Part shown: piece after piece, positions 43,218-55,003 of the stretch
Layout: each line of letters starts with the position of its first letter
Position numbering within the stretch: position 1 is the stretch's first letter
Source of the DNA: JAVJUV01 sp040220415
GTDB lineage: Bacteria > Pseudomonadota > Alphaproteobacteria > Rhodobacterales > Rhodobacteraceae
DNA: 64,000 nt
Direction of reading: 5' to 3'
Assembly: GCA_040220415.1 (NCBI GenBank)
Contig: JAVJUV010000089.1
Span: 181,378 to 245,377 of the forward strand
The notes under the pieces: generated by a model
Seen by the model: only the letters and a program-made list of their open reading frames with translations
Database searches by the model: none
What the model was told of the DNA's origin: nothing
Position numbers and translations under genes: made by a program

Positions 43218-43859
43218 ATGAGTTCCGATACACGCGTCAAAATCTGTGGGCTGTCGACGCCCGAAAGCGTCGCCGCCGCCGTCGAGGGCGGGGCGGCGTA
43301 TGTCGGCCTGGTGTTTTTCGCGAAGTCGCCCAGAAACGTGACGCTGACGCAAGCGCGCGATCTTGCCGTCGATGTGCCGCCCGGTGTGGCGAAGGTCGCG
43401 CTGACGGTAGATGCCGACGACGCGTTCATCGACGAGATAACCCGCGTCGTTCCCCTGGACATGCTCCAGTTGCACGGGCACGAAACGCCCGAGCGCGTGG
43501 CCGAGGTGCGCCGCCGCACCGGGCTGCCAGTGATGAAGGCCGTGGGTATTGCGGACGAAGAGGATCTGGCGCAGATCGACCTGTATTCCGGCGTGGCCGA
43601 TCAGTTGCTGATCGATGCAAAGCCGCCGCGGACGGCGACGCTTCCTGGTGGCAACGGCCTGTCATTCGACTGGCGGCTGATCGCGAACCGGCGCTGGTCC
43701 CTGCCCTGGATGCTGGCTGGCGGGCTGACGCCCGGAAATGTCGCGCAAGCCATTGCGTTGACCGGCGCGCGTCAGGTGGACGTGTCTTCGGGTGTCGAGA
43801 GCGCGCCGGGCGTCAAGGACAATGCGCTTATCCGCGCCTTCATCAAGGCGGCCGGATGA
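43218..43859 (+). CDS. trpF: Phosphoribosylanthranilate isomerase
   Basis: TrpF performs the Amadori rearrangement in tryptophan synthesis. The 213-residue TIM-barrel protein has VKICGLSTPES (catalytic Cys), VGLVFFAKSPR, LQLHGHETPE (catalytic Asp region), LPWMLAGGLTPGNV and VDVSSGVES. In many relatives trpB follows; here the next gene is convergent pbpC/mrcA-type, with 147 bp between. Confidence 0.95.
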   Translation: MSSDTRVKICGLSTPESVAAAVEGGAAYVGLVFFAKSPRNVTLTQARDLAVDVPPGVAKVALTVDADDAFIDEITRVVPLDMLQLHGHETPERVAEVRRRTGLPVMKAVGIADEEDLAQIDLYSGVADQLLIDAKPPRTATLPGGNGLSFDWRLIANRRWSLPWMLAGGLTPGNVAQAIALTGARQVDVSSGVESAPGVKDNALIRAFIKAAG

Positions 43860-44006
43860 TTGTCACCCTCCGCGAGGCGGTTCGCGAAGAACTCCCCGGA
43901 CCGTGGCCCTGTTGACCGATGACGTTGTTGGACAGGGACGCGAGACGCCGGAGACCGCGATCAAAGACGCGGCGTTCGATAACATCGCGAGCGGGACCGG
44001 GATCGA

Positions 44007-46148
44007 TCAGCGCAGTCCGAAGATCTCGTTCAGGACGTTCAGGATAACGCGATCGACGGCGTTTTCTCCCGTGCGGTTGCGCTGGCTGCGTTCTGTCGCA
44101 ACCTGTGACGACGGCTCGGGCGCGATCATCGGCAGCGGACGGACGGGCACGCCTTCGTGGATGCGAAGCATCGTCTCTTTCCAGACCTCGGCGGGCAATC
44201 CGCCCCCCGTCACGCCTGTCAGCGGCGTGTTGTCGTCGTAGCCCATCCAGACGCCGGTCACGTAATCGGCTGTAAAGCCGATGAACCATGCGTCGCGGGC
44301 GGCCTGAGTCGTGCCGGACTTGCCGGCTGCGGGGCGCCCCGGAAGTTGCGCGCGGGTGCCGGTGCCGCGCTCGATCACCTGGCTCATCATGTAGATCAGC
44401 TGGCGGGCGGCGCTTTCGGTCACGACCCTCTCGACGATACCGCCCTCCTGGGTAAGGAGCGGTTCATCGTCGCCCTTAAGCATCAGTTCCACCAGCCCGT
44501 AGGGTTCGACCGACGAGCCGCCGTTCAGGATACCGGCATAGGCGCCGGTCATTTCCAGCAAAGTGGACTCGGACGTGCCGAGCGCCAGCGCAGGGCCGAC
44601 GGCGAGATCGCTTTCGATGCCGAAGTCGGAGGCGATGTTGGCCACCGCTTCGCGGCCAACGCGTTCGAATACCTTCACGGCCGGGATGTTCAGCGACCGC
44701 GCCAGCGCGTCGGTCAGGGTGACGCGGCCGGCATAGCTGTTGTCGTAGTTCGACGGGCACCAGCGGCCCGAGCCGGGGACGTCGATACAGTAGGGTTCAT
44801 CGATGACGGTGTCGTTCGGGGAGTAGCCCAGGTCGAGAGCGGCGGCATAGACGAACGGCTTGAAGGCGGAACCGGTCTGGCGCTTGGCCTGGATCGCGCG
44901 GTTGAACTGGCCCGCGACGCCCTTGAACTTGCGTCCGCCGACCATCGCGCGGACGGCGCCGTCCGCGCTCATCACGACGATGGCGGTCTGTGCCTTCGAT
45001 CCTTCGCGGACCTTGTTTTCGAAGACCCATTGCAGCGCCTCTTCGGCGGAAGACTGGATTTTCTGGTCGAAGGTGGTGCGGATCACCACGTCTTCGGTCG
45101 TCTCGTTGGTCAAAAAGCCGGGGCCCTGGTCCATGACCCAGTCGGCGAAGTAGCCGCCGGCGCGGGCCTCGGCCGCGGCGGAGAGTCGTGCGGGATTCTG
45201 TCGGGCGTCCGCGGCCTGCGACGCGGTTAGGTAGCCCTGGTCTTCCATCAGCCCGATGATCACGGCGGCGCGGTCCTGGCTGCGTTGCAGATCGGCGGTG
45301 GGCGCATAGCGCGTCGGCGCGACGAGCAGTCCGGCGAGCATGGCGGCTTCGGCGGGCAGCAATTCGTTTGCCGAGCGGCCGAAATAGCGCTGGGCGGCGG
45401 CTTCGAAGCCGCGCGCGCCGGCGCCGAGATAGGCGCGGTTCAGGTAGATCGTCAGGATGTCGTCCTTGGAGTACCGCAACTCCATCGCCATCGCGTAGAC
45501 CGCTTCCTTGATCTTTCGGGTCAGCGTGGTGCGGCGGCAATCGGTCTCGAATTCAGCCTCGGTCATGCCGGACGCGGGATCGTACTCGGTGCCGAGGCAC
45601 AGCAGTTTGGCCGTCTGCTGGGTGATCGTCGAGCCGCCGTGGCCCGAGAGCGGTCCCCGGCCTTCGCTGAGGTTGATGCGGACGGCACTGGCGATGCCAC
45701 GGGGCGAGATGCCGAAATGGCCGTAGAAGCGCTTGTCCTCGGTAGCGATGACGGCGTCCTTGAGATACGGCGAGACGGTCTGGGCGGTTATCTGGCCGCC
45801 GAATTGTTCGCCGCGCCAGGCGAAGACCTTGCCTTCGCGGTCCAGAAGCGTCACCGACCCGCGGGCCCGGGCGTCGAGCAGGTTGTTCACCGGCGGAAGC
45901 GTGGCAGCGTAGTAGAGGACGGCACCGGCGACGGCGAGCACGACAAGGGCTGTCACGCGCCAGCCTATTCCCCAGATCAGACGGAACACCGAGGCGACCA
46001 GCCAGACCAGCGGGTTGCGCGAGCGGCGCCGCGACGGCGCCGCCTTCTTCCGGCTGCGTGTAGTCTTCCGGGACATCGTCGCCTTGCTCTTCCTCGAAGG
46101 CCGCTTGTCGGCCACAAGCGGCGGCCGTCTGCTTTTCGATCCGCTCAT
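44007..46148 (-). CDS. Bifunctional class A penicillin-binding protein (PBP1A type)
   Basis: The protein builds and cross-links peptidoglycan in the periplasm. Order: very basic cytoplasmic N-terminus (1-45), membrane anchor (about 46-80), glycosyltransferase domain with ATEDKRFYGHFGISPRG and HGGSTITQQTAK, then transpeptidase with TGSAFKPFVY (active Ser), RSLN and KSGTTQ. It is 713 residues from the first ATG; an in-frame ATG (MSRKTTRS) 24 codons on is also plausible. Confidence 0.93.
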   Translation of the reverse strand: MSGSKSRRPPLVADKRPSRKSKATMSRKTTRSRKKAAPSRRRSRNPLVWLVASVFRLIWGIGWRVTALVVLAVAGAVLYYAATLPPVNNLLDARARGSVTLLDREGKVFAWRGEQFGGQITAQTVSPYLKDAVIATEDKRFYGHFGISPRGIASAVRINLSEGRGPLSGHGGSTITQQTAKLLCLGTEYDPASGMTEAEFETDCRRTTLTRKIKEAVYAMAMELRYSKDDILTIYLNRAYLGAGARGFEAAAQRYFGRSANELLPAEAAMLAGLLVAPTRYAPTADLQRSQDRAAVIIGLMEDQGYLTASQAADARQNPARLSAAAEARAGGYFADWVMDQGPGFLTNETTEDVVIRTTFDQKIQSSAEEALQWVFENKVREGSKAQTAIVVMSADGAVRAMVGGRKFKGVAGQFNRAIQAKRQTGSAFKPFVYAAALDLGYSPNDTVIDEPYCIDVPGSGRWCPSNYDNSYAGRVTLTDALARSLNIPAVKVFERVGREAVANIASDFGIESDLAVGPALALGTSESTLLEMTGAYAGILNGGSSVEPYGLVELMLKGDDEPLLTQEGGIVERVVTESAARQLIYMMSQVIERGTGTRAQLPGRPAAGKSGTTQAARDAWFIGFTADYVTGVWMGYDDNTPLTGVTGGGLPAEVWKETMLRIHEGVPVRPLPMIAPEPSSQVATERSQRNRTGENAVDRVILNVLNEIFGLR

Positions 46149-46414
46149 TCTGCCTACTTATCTTCCTGCCTTTTCCGACTCTACGACGTTCGTGCGCCGA
46201 TGTGGAGTAACTTCGGGTCAGGTATGCACTACTGACCTTTCAGTAATTGCCTAAAAATTAGTCATTGGAGATGATTTGTGCAAAAAATGTGCAAACTTCC
46301 CTGAATCTGCCTATTCCAACCCCCCTCGAATTCTTGTCCATCCCTCGTCGACCCGCTCTTTAACCCCTCGTGAAGAGCGGCGTGTTGGGACGTCGCGATA
46401 GCGGAAGGGGAGCT
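46149..46414. promoter_or_regulatory. Regulatory region between PBP1A and glnK
   Basis: This divergent 266-bp gap holds GGTCAG-N10-CTGACC (46216-46237), two direct TGTGCAAA boxes 11 bp apart (46277 and 46288) and a leader hairpin CCGCTCTT-N12-AAGAGCGG (46353-46380). I see no clear sigma-54 site, so nitrogen control, if present, probably uses NtrC with ordinary sigma factor as in Rhodobacter. Confidence 0.45.
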
Positions 46415-46753
46415 ATGAAACTCATTATCGCAGCGATCAAGCCGTTCAAGCTGGAAGAGGTGCGCGAGGCGCTGACCTCTATCGGCGTGCGCGGCATGAT
46501 GGTCACCGAAATCAAGGGCTTCGGCTCGCAGTCGGGGCATACGGAAATCTATCGCGGTGCGGAATACGCCGTGAATTTCGTTCCAAAAGTGAAACTTGAG
46601 ATCGTCGTGGGCGACGCAATGGCCGAGCAGGTCGTCGAAACCATCGCGTCCACAGCCAAGACCGACAAGATCGGCGACGGCAAGATTTTCGTTCTCGACG
46701 TTCAGAGCGCGGTGCGTGTGCGGACGGGCGAGACCAACGACGACGCCGTCTGA
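46415..46753 (+). CDS. glnK: Nitrogen regulatory protein P-II
   Basis: P-II proteins sense 2-oxoglutarate, ATP/ADP and uridylylation state and block ammonium transport. The 112-residue protein has the T-loop QSGHTEIYRGAEYAVNFVPK with the uridylylated Tyr 51 and DKIGDGKIFV near the C-terminus. Direct linkage to amtB 26 bp downstream marks it as glnK. GGAAGGGGAG precedes the ATG. Confidence 0.96.
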   Translation: MKLIIAAIKPFKLEEVREALTSIGVRGMMVTEIKGFGSQSGHTEIYRGAEYAVNFVPKVKLEIVVGDAMAEQVVETIASTAKTDKIGDGKIFVLDVQSAVRVRTGETNDDAV

Positions 46754-46779
46754 GCGGGTCAGGAAAAGGGACAAGAGAA

Positions 46780-48129
<1,350 letters not shown>

Positions 48130-48160
48130 TCACCCTTCCTTTCAGCCTTCGATACGACTG

Positions 48161-48192
48161 GCCCGGGCGGAAACGCCCGGGCTTTTTCCTTT
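48161..48192 (+). terminator. Intrinsic terminator after amtB
   Basis: GCCCGGGCG and CGCCCGGGC form a perfect 9-bp stem around GAAA, followed by TTTTTCCTTTT. It ends the glnK-amtB message just before the convergent sat/cysC gene. Confidence 0.92.
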
Positions 48193-48208
48193 TGGCCCCG
48201 GTGAAGGG

Positions 48209-49915
48209 TCAGCCGGCGACCAGCCCCATCTGCTCCAGCTTCAGGAGAACCTGGTGCGCGCAATGGTCGACTTCGACATTCTCGGTATCGAGCCTGACCT
48301 CCGGATTCTCGGGGACATCATAGGGGTCGGAAATGCCGGTGAATTCCTTGATCTTTCCTTCGCGCGCCAGCCTGTAGAGCCCCTTGCGGTCGCGGCGCTC
48401 GCATTCCTCTATCGAGGTGGAGACGTGAACCTCGATAAAGGCGCCGAACTGCTCGATCTCTTCGCGCACGGCACGCCGGGTCGTCGCATAAGGAGCGATG
48501 GGCGCGCAGATGGCGATCCCGCCGTTCTTGGTGATCTCGGATGCGACGTACCCGATGCGGCGAATGTTGAGATCGCGGTGCTCTTTCGAGAAGCCGAGTT
48601 CCGACGAGAGGTTCTTGCGCACGATGTCACCGTCCAGGAGCGTCACCGGGCGGTCGCCCATCTCCATCAGCTTGGTCAGGAGCGCGTTGGCGATAGTGGA
48701 TTTGCCCGAGCCGGAAAAGCCGGTGAAGAACACAGTGAAGCCCTGCTGCGAGCGGGGCGGGTAGCGGCGACGCAATTCGCCGACCACTTCGGGGAAGGAA
48801 AACCATTCGGGGATTTCCAGGCCCTCGCGCAGGCGGCGCCGAAGTTCCGTTCCCGAGATATCCAGGATGGTCGCGCCATCCGTGACTTCGTCGCGCGGCT
48901 CGTACTGTGCGCGTTCCTGGACGTAGACCATCTGTTTGAAGTCGACCATCTCGATGCCGATTTCCTGCTGGTGCTTCCGGAACAGTCCCTGCGCGTCGTA
49001 GGGTCCGTAGAAATCCTGGCCTTCCGAGTTCTTGCCGGGACCCGCGTGGTCGCGCCCGACGATCATGTGAGTGCAGCCGTGATTGCGGCGAATGATGCCA
49101 TGCCAGACGGCTTCGCGGGGCCCTGCCATGCGCATGGCAAGGTTGAGAAGGCTCATCGTGGTGGTGGCGGCGGGGTACTTGTCGAGCACCGCCTCGTAGC
49201 AGCGCACCCGGGTGAAGTGATCGACGTCCCCGGGTTTGGTCAGGCCGACCACGGGATGGATCAGCAAGTTGGCCTCGGCTTCCCGCGCGGCGCGGAACGT
49301 CAGTTCCTGGTGCGCGCGGTGCAGCGGATTGCGGGTCTGGAAGGCGACGATGCGGCGCCATCCCAGCTTGCGGAAGAATGCGCGCAGTTCGTTCGGCGTG
49401 TCGCGCCTGGCCTTGAAATCATAGTGAACGGGCTGCTGGATGCCGGTCACCGGGCCGCCGAGATACACCTTGCCCGCGCTATGGTGCAGATAGTTGACCG
49501 CAGGGTGCGCGATGTCGTCGGCGCCAAAGACCTTTTTCGCCTCGCGCGGTTTGTCGGGTGTCCAGCGGTCGGTGACGGTCATGGTGGCGAGAATCACGCC
49601 CTCCTGATCGCGAAGCGCGATGTCCTGACCCAGTTCCAGCGTTTCGGCAAAACCTTCGGAGACGTCGAGCGTGATCGGCATCGGCCAGAGCGTGCCGTCG
49701 GCGAGACGCATCTTGTCGACGACGGACGAGTAGTCCTCTTCCGACAGGAACCCCTTGAGCGGAAAGAATCCGCCGTTCATCAGCAGTTCCAGATCGCAGA
49801 TCTGGCGCTGGTTGAGATCCCAGGACGGCAGGTCGCCTGCCTCGGCCTTCAGCTTCTGAGCGCTTTCGTAGGAAACAAAGAGTTCCGGGATCGGGACGTG
49901 GTTGGGGATCTGCAT
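48209..49915 (-). CDS. Bifunctional sulfate adenylyltransferase / adenylylsulfate kinase
   Basis: The 568-residue fusion makes APS from sulfate and ATP, then phosphorylates it to PAPS. The N-terminal ATP-sulfurylase part shows QTRNPLHRAHQELT and GRDHAGPGKNS; the C-terminal APS kinase (from about residue 385) shows the P-loop GFSGSGKSTIANAL and DGDIVRKNL. The ATG at 49915 starts MQIPNHVPIPEL; a longer TTG start adds unfamiliar sequence. It supplies PAPS for sulfate assimilation and for the sulfotransferase. Confidence 0.94.
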   Translation of the reverse strand: MQIPNHVPIPELFVSYESAQKLKAEAGDLPSWDLNQRQICDLELLMNGGFFPLKGFLSEEDYSSVVDKMRLADGTLWPMPITLDVSEGFAETLELGQDIALRDQEGVILATMTVTDRWTPDKPREAKKVFGADDIAHPAVNYLHHSAGKVYLGGPVTGIQQPVHYDFKARRDTPNELRAFFRKLGWRRIVAFQTRNPLHRAHQELTFRAAREAEANLLIHPVVGLTKPGDVDHFTRVRCYEAVLDKYPAATTTMSLLNLAMRMAGPREAVWHGIIRRNHGCTHMIVGRDHAGPGKNSEGQDFYGPYDAQGLFRKHQQEIGIEMVDFKQMVYVQERAQYEPRDEVTDGATILDISGTELRRRLREGLEIPEWFSFPEVVGELRRRYPPRSQQGFTVFFTGFSGSGKSTIANALLTKLMEMGDRPVTLLDGDIVRKNLSSELGFSKEHRDLNIRRIGYVASEITKNGGIAICAPIAPYATTRRAVREEIEQFGAFIEVHVSTSIEECERRDRKGLYRLAREGKIKEFTGISDPYDVPENPEVRLDTENVEVDHCAHQVLLKLEQMGLVAG

Positions 49916-50304
49916 CTGGGTTGTCCGGCCTGTGGCACTTGCGGTTTCGCGGCGCATAGACCTCGTGGCCCTTGCATGCAAGGGCAAGCGCCAAAAGGCG
50001 GAGGAACGGTGTCGCGTTACAGTATGGCCGCCGCGAAAAATCGCCCATACGTCGCGTTCTGACAGGTTCGCGCCTGAAGACCTTTGACGAATTCCGGAAT
50101 TTTCGCCCGATTTTTCAGGCGGCTTGCAAGGTAGGCGTCAGCAAGTGGTTACACCTGGTCTTGTGGTGTTCCCGGGTGTCGACGATGCCGTATGCGGGGT
50201 GCGCAGCCCGGATTCCGAAGGCCGGATCGTTGTCTATGCCGATCCACGCAAGGAGATGTGCGGCAGTCGTCCAGACGAGCCAGGTACTCGCCGGACCTCG
50301 GGCG
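49916..50304. other. 389-bp region without a recognised gene
   Basis: Only shadow frames cross this stretch between sat/cysC and the trxB stop. It holds an imperfect inverted repeat ACACC-N9-GGTGT near 50153 and the presumed sat promoter. I see no RNA gene. Confidence 0.5.
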
Positions 50305-51312
<1,008 letters not shown>

Positions 51313-51490
51313 GTAAATCCCCGTCTGAAATCCGACTCCCGATATAAGTCGGGCGGTCCGCGACCGAAAGCCCAAGATGCAGGCAATCCGGGGTCGTGCG
51401 CCCGAAAGAATCTTGTCGGGTGCTGAAATAATATTGCGCAGATGGGCTGTGCAGCATAAGTTTCTGAAAACACATAATCGGGAGGGCCGA

Positions 51491-51991
51491 ATGCCAAGCC
51501 ATAAGCTGGATGCGATTGACCGGAAGATTCTGGCCGAATTGCAGGCGGACGGTCGCATGACGAACGTGGAACTTGCCAGCCGGGTCGGCATTTCGGCCCC
51601 GCCCTGCCTGCGGCGCGTGCGGACGCTGGAGGAGCAGGGATACATCCAGGGCTATCATGCGTCGGTGAATGCGCGGTCCCTTGGATTCGAAGTGCAGGTC
51701 TTCGCGATGGTCGGGCTGCAAAGCCAGGCCGAGGCGGATCTGTCGGCCTTCGAGAAGAAGTGCGAGGCATGGCCGCTGGTGCGGGAGTGTCACATGTTGA
51801 ACGGCGAGGTGGATTTCATCCTGAAATGCGTCGCGCCGGATCTATCCACTTTCCAGCGTTTCCTGACCGAGGAACTGACGGCGGCGCCGAACGTGGTCGG
51901 CGTCAAGACGTCGCTGGTGATCCGGGATGCCAAGGATGAACCCGGCGTCCCGTTCGACGTTCTGGAAGCGCGGCTGGCGGAGAACGCCTGA
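51491..51991 (+). CDS. Lrp/AsnC-family regulator
   Basis: The 166-residue protein has an N-terminal winged helix-turn-helix (LDAIDRKILAELQADGRMTN, RVGISAPPCLRRV) and a C-terminal RAM effector domain (VQVFAMVGLQSQ, VRECHMLNGEVDFIL). Such regulators respond to amino acids. GGGAGGG precedes the ATG at 51491. It is divergent from trxB with a shared 178-bp promoter region. Confidence 0.92.
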   Translation: MPSHKLDAIDRKILAELQADGRMTNVELASRVGISAPPCLRRVRTLEEQGYIQGYHASVNARSLGFEVQVFAMVGLQSQAEADLSAFEKKCEAWPLVRECHMLNGEVDFILKCVAPDLSTFQRFLTEELTAAPNVVGVKTSLVIRDAKDEPGVPFDVLEARLAENA

Positions 51992-51999
51992 TCAGGGTC

Positions 52000-52800
52000 T
52001 CAGAACATGGCCTGCACGTCGTCCCGCGTGAGGCGGGGCGCACAGAGCCTTCCGAAGTCCCGGATGCTCCGCACGTGGGGGAAGAAGCCGAGGAAGAGCG
52101 ACATCATCTCTTCCGAGAGCGACAGGGGTGTCTCGGGCCCCGGGTGGTAGGTTTCCACTTCGAGACCCGCCGCGAGAATGGTCGCATGGTCTTCGCAGGC
52201 CAGGTGATAGACGCGTGTCGCGGATATCGGGGCGACCTCGACGACCGAATGACCGTCGGCCAGGGCAGACAGCGGAACGAGGGCCGAATCGGTGCCCAGG
52301 CTGGCACGGATTTTCGAGTCGCGGTCCAGGCGCCGGGCGTGGGGGCCGAAGGTCTGGTCCTGAACCGGGCGGCCGAGACCGAAGGCATCGGGCATGACCC
52401 GGTATAGCCTGTCGGGGTCGTCGCCAAGGGTCGGGGCGTTCGGAACCAGAAGGATCGAGCCTTTCCACATCAGCCGCGTCGTGCGTCCGTTGGCGGATTC
52501 GAGGTACATGCCGGGCACGAGATCTTCGACCGCCACGGGACCGTCGGCGGTCTGGATCAGGACACCATGCGCGAAGGCGCCGAATGCCCGTTCGAAGATC
52601 GGAAGCGCCGGGGCGACACGGGTGGCGTCCATCACGTTTTCGCCCTCGAGCCATTCGATCTCGAATCTGCGGGTCAGCCGCGAGGTGCCGTGCTGGGGTG
52701 CGGGCCGCGCATTGCGGCGAACGGTCCAGGGCTGTTCAGTCCGAAGCCGGGCGGATGCCGCATCCGGGAAACGTGTCGTATCCTGTGGGGAATAATTCAT
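52000..52800 (-). CDS. Hint-domain protein
   Basis: The 266-residue protein has a Hint (hedgehog/intein-type) domain from about residue 75: FAHGVLIQTADGPVAVEDLVPGMYL, YRVMPDAFG, and YHLACEDHATILAAGLEVETY near its end. The usual catalytic Cys/Ser at the start of the domain is not visible (FAHGV), so self-splicing is unlikely. Many Rhodobacteraceae encode such proteins, often tied to repeat or secreted proteins; the role is unknown. Confidence 0.82.
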   Translation of the reverse strand: MNYSPQDTTRFPDAASARLRTEQPWTVRRNARPAPQHGTSRLTRRFEIEWLEGENVMDATRVAPALPIFERAFGAFAHGVLIQTADGPVAVEDLVPGMYLESANGRTTRLMWKGSILLVPNAPTLGDDPDRLYRVMPDAFGLGRPVQDQTFGPHARRLDRDSKIRASLGTDSALVPLSALADGHSVVEVAPISATRVYHLACEDHATILAAGLEVETYHPGPETPLSLSEEMMSLFLGFFPHVRSIRDFGRLCAPRLTRDDVQAMF

Positions 52801-52906
52801 GCGTCTGGCCTTTTCTACTGGTGCAGGCGGTCCCGACGCATCAGGAATGCCCGACTGTTACTGGTACCTGCGCGCCCCACAAACAAGCGGGGCGGACGAA
52901 CTTGGT

Positions 52907-53047
52907 TCACGCCTTCGCGAATACCGTTTTGCTGTCCGGTTTTTCGCGGGCCTTCATCCCGGTGGCGTTCCGCCCAAGCGGCAGCGGAGGCTGTTCCGCC
53001 TTGGCCGCTTCGATCACACTTCGCATCCAGCGAGGTTTCTGTCTCAT
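52907..53047 (-). CDS. 46-aa basic protein
   Basis: MRQKPRWMRSVIEAAKAEQP begins a small, Lys/Arg-rich protein ending EKPDSKTVFAKA. The pattern (basic start, W-M-x-S-V/I-I-x-A-A, then P-x-P-x-x-R) resembles short conserved proteins I associate with this bacterial group. GAGGG lies about 11 nt before the ATG at 53047. Most of the 389-bp gap between the Hint-domain gene and pgeF is otherwise empty. Confidence 0.5.
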   Translation of the reverse strand: MRQKPRWMRSVIEAAKAEQPPLPLGRNATGMKAREKPDSKTVFAKA

Positions 53048-53189
53048 TGCGAATTTACCCTCTCGCGGGCAGGGCAGCCGTTTGCCCTGACGAGCGGAAA
53101 TGTGCATGGCCTTTGAGGCAAGGGCGTGACCGATTCAGGGAAATGTCGGACCTCTTTTTCGACGCGGCCGGACTGCCGCCCCGCCGTTG

Positions 53190-53948
53190 TCAGAGGCGGA
53201 TTACCGATATGAGGCGGCCGTAGTCCGCTTCTCTCTGGTGAACGCTTCGCCGGTACGAATAAAATCGGTCAGGATCGGAATATGTGCAGTGCCTTATCCA
53301 TTCGACACTACCGATACCGGATTCGCGGAGACGATTCATGCTGAACCCGACAAGGTCGAACTGGTATCTGTCGCCGTTACCGTTGACGAAGAATCGCGGG
53401 CTGTCCGGGTCTTCGGCGATGAAGGTTTCCAGAAACTCGGGCCCGACCTCGTAAGCCTGCTGGCTGATCGAGGGGCCAATGGCTGCGGTAATGCGCGACC
53501 GGTCCGCACCGAGCGCCTCCATCGCGTCGAGCGTCGTCTCGAGGATGCCCCCCAAAGCGCCCTTCCAGCCGGCATGGGCGGCCCCGATGACGCCGGCGCC
53601 GGTGTCGGCGAAAAGAACAGGCTGGCAGTCGGCTGTCAGAACGGACAACGCCAGTCCCGGGGTTGCGGTTACCATCGCATCAGCGCGGGGGGCGTCGCCG
53701 CCCGGCGCGGCTGAGAGCGATACGACGTCGATCGAATGGATCTGGTGGACCGTCGCCATGTCGCCAGGGTCGATTTCCATAGCGGCGGCGACGCGAGAGC
53801 GGTTGATCGCGACGATTTCCGACTGGTCGGACGAGCCATAGCCGCAGTTCAGTCCCTTGAACACGCCCGAAGAAGCACCGCCCCGGCGGGTGAAGAAACC
53901 GTGCCGGACAGGCGAAAGGATATCCGAAGTGAGGATTTCCAGTGTCAT
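53190..53948 (-). CDS. pgeF: Laccase-domain (YfiH/PgeF) protein
   Basis: The 252-residue protein has the YfiH zinc/copper triad TVHQIHSIDVV (His), LTADCQPVLF (Cys) and AAHAGWKGAL (His). Members act on purine nucleosides or as peptidoglycan-editing factors. It overlaps midA by 4 nt in an lgt-midA-pgeF unit; the membrane and cell-wall neighbours slightly favour the editing role. Confidence 0.9.
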   Translation of the reverse strand: MTLEILTSDILSPVRHGFFTRRGGASSGVFKGLNCGYGSSDQSEIVAINRSRVAAAMEIDPGDMATVHQIHSIDVVSLSAAPGGDAPRADAMVTATPGLALSVLTADCQPVLFADTGAGVIGAAHAGWKGALGGILETTLDAMEALGADRSRITAAIGPSISQQAYEVGPEFLETFIAEDPDSPRFFVNGNGDRYQFDLVGFSMNRLRESGIGSVEWIRHCTYSDPDRFYSYRRSVHQREADYGRLISVIRL

Positions 53949-55003
53949 GGATCAAAGCCCGGAGGCAGCGGCGAATCCTTCCCGAAGATGGCCATCGTCT
54001 TGAACAGGGTTCCCATTTCCTGAGGATGCGTCAAGCGGCGGTGGGCTGCAATGTGGCTTTCGAGTTTCAGGTCATCGAGCGATCCGGCCAGTGCCCGGGC
54101 GCGGGCGGTGATGCCGAGGCGTTCAAGAAAGACGCCCTGTGGTGTCAACCTGGATACCCTTGCGGTATGCGCTGACTTGGCCAAGGCCTCGAAATCGACA
54201 TGCGCCGTAAGATCGGCCGAGCCGGGCGCATCGAGAATCGGGACCGACGTGTGTCCTTTGACGGCCTGTAACGTGTCGCCCAGCGAACGCCAGTCGCCGT
54301 AATCGACGATCAGGGCGGCACCGCCAGATGCGGCGACGCGCCGGCCAATATCGGCTGCGATCGGCTGGGCCGAGGGGCAGTACTCCACGATGTCACCGAC
54401 AGCGGTGTCATCCAGGCGGTCGGCGAGGAAGGGCAGGGCGGCGGGATCGGCAAGGCCAAGGGTGAGGTCGCCGTTTTCCACCCCTACCACGCGTTCGCGC
54501 CAACCCCCTTCGATGCGTTGGAACTGGCGGATCGGCAGGGCGTCGAAAAACTCGTTTGCGACGAGGAAGAGCGGGCCTTCGGGCACCGTGGCAAGGCTGT
54601 CGTGATGGGAAACCGGCCGGCCGATGGTTTCTGACTGACGGGCGCGCAGAACGGGCGAGGCCTCGACCAGGTGCAGGTCCAATGCGTCGTGGAAGCCCGG
54701 CACACCGGCGGTCGCGCGCAGCAGATCGGCCATCAGCGTTCCACGCCCGGGGCCCAGTTCGACAAGCCGGAACGGGGAGGGCGCGCCACGGTCGATCCAG
54801 GATTGCGCCAGGCAGAGGCCGACCAGTTCGCCGAACATCTGGCTTATCTCGGGCGCGGTGGTGAAGTCGCCCGCCTGACCCAGCGGATCGCGGGTGGTGT
54901 AATAGCCGTATCGCGGGTGCAGCAGGCATTCGGCCATGTACTCGGCGATGGTGAGCGGTCCTGTCGCACGGATACGCGCTGCAAGCTCGGCCCGCAGTGA
55001 CAT
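53945..55003 (-). CDS. MidA/NDUFAF7-family SAM-dependent methyltransferase
   Basis: The 352-residue protein has the MidA layout: MAECLLHPRYGYYTTRDPLG, GDFTTAPEISQMFGELVG, the SAM loop LVELGPGRGTLMADLL and NEFFDALPI. The mitochondrial relative methylates an Arg of a complex I subunit during assembly. Its start overlaps the lgt stop. Confidence 0.92.
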   Translation of the reverse strand: MSLRAELAARIRATGPLTIAEYMAECLLHPRYGYYTTRDPLGQAGDFTTAPEISQMFGELVGLCLAQSWIDRGAPSPFRLVELGPGRGTLMADLLRATAGVPGFHDALDLHLVEASPVLRARQSETIGRPVSHHDSLATVPEGPLFLVANEFFDALPIRQFQRIEGGWRERVVGVENGDLTLGLADPAALPFLADRLDDTAVGDIVEYCPSAQPIAADIGRRVAASGGAALIVDYGDWRSLGDTLQAVKGHTSVPILDAPGSADLTAHVDFEALAKSAHTARVSRLTPQGVFLERLGITARARALAGSLDDLKLESHIAAHRRLTHPQEMGTLFKTMAIFGKDSPLPPGFDP

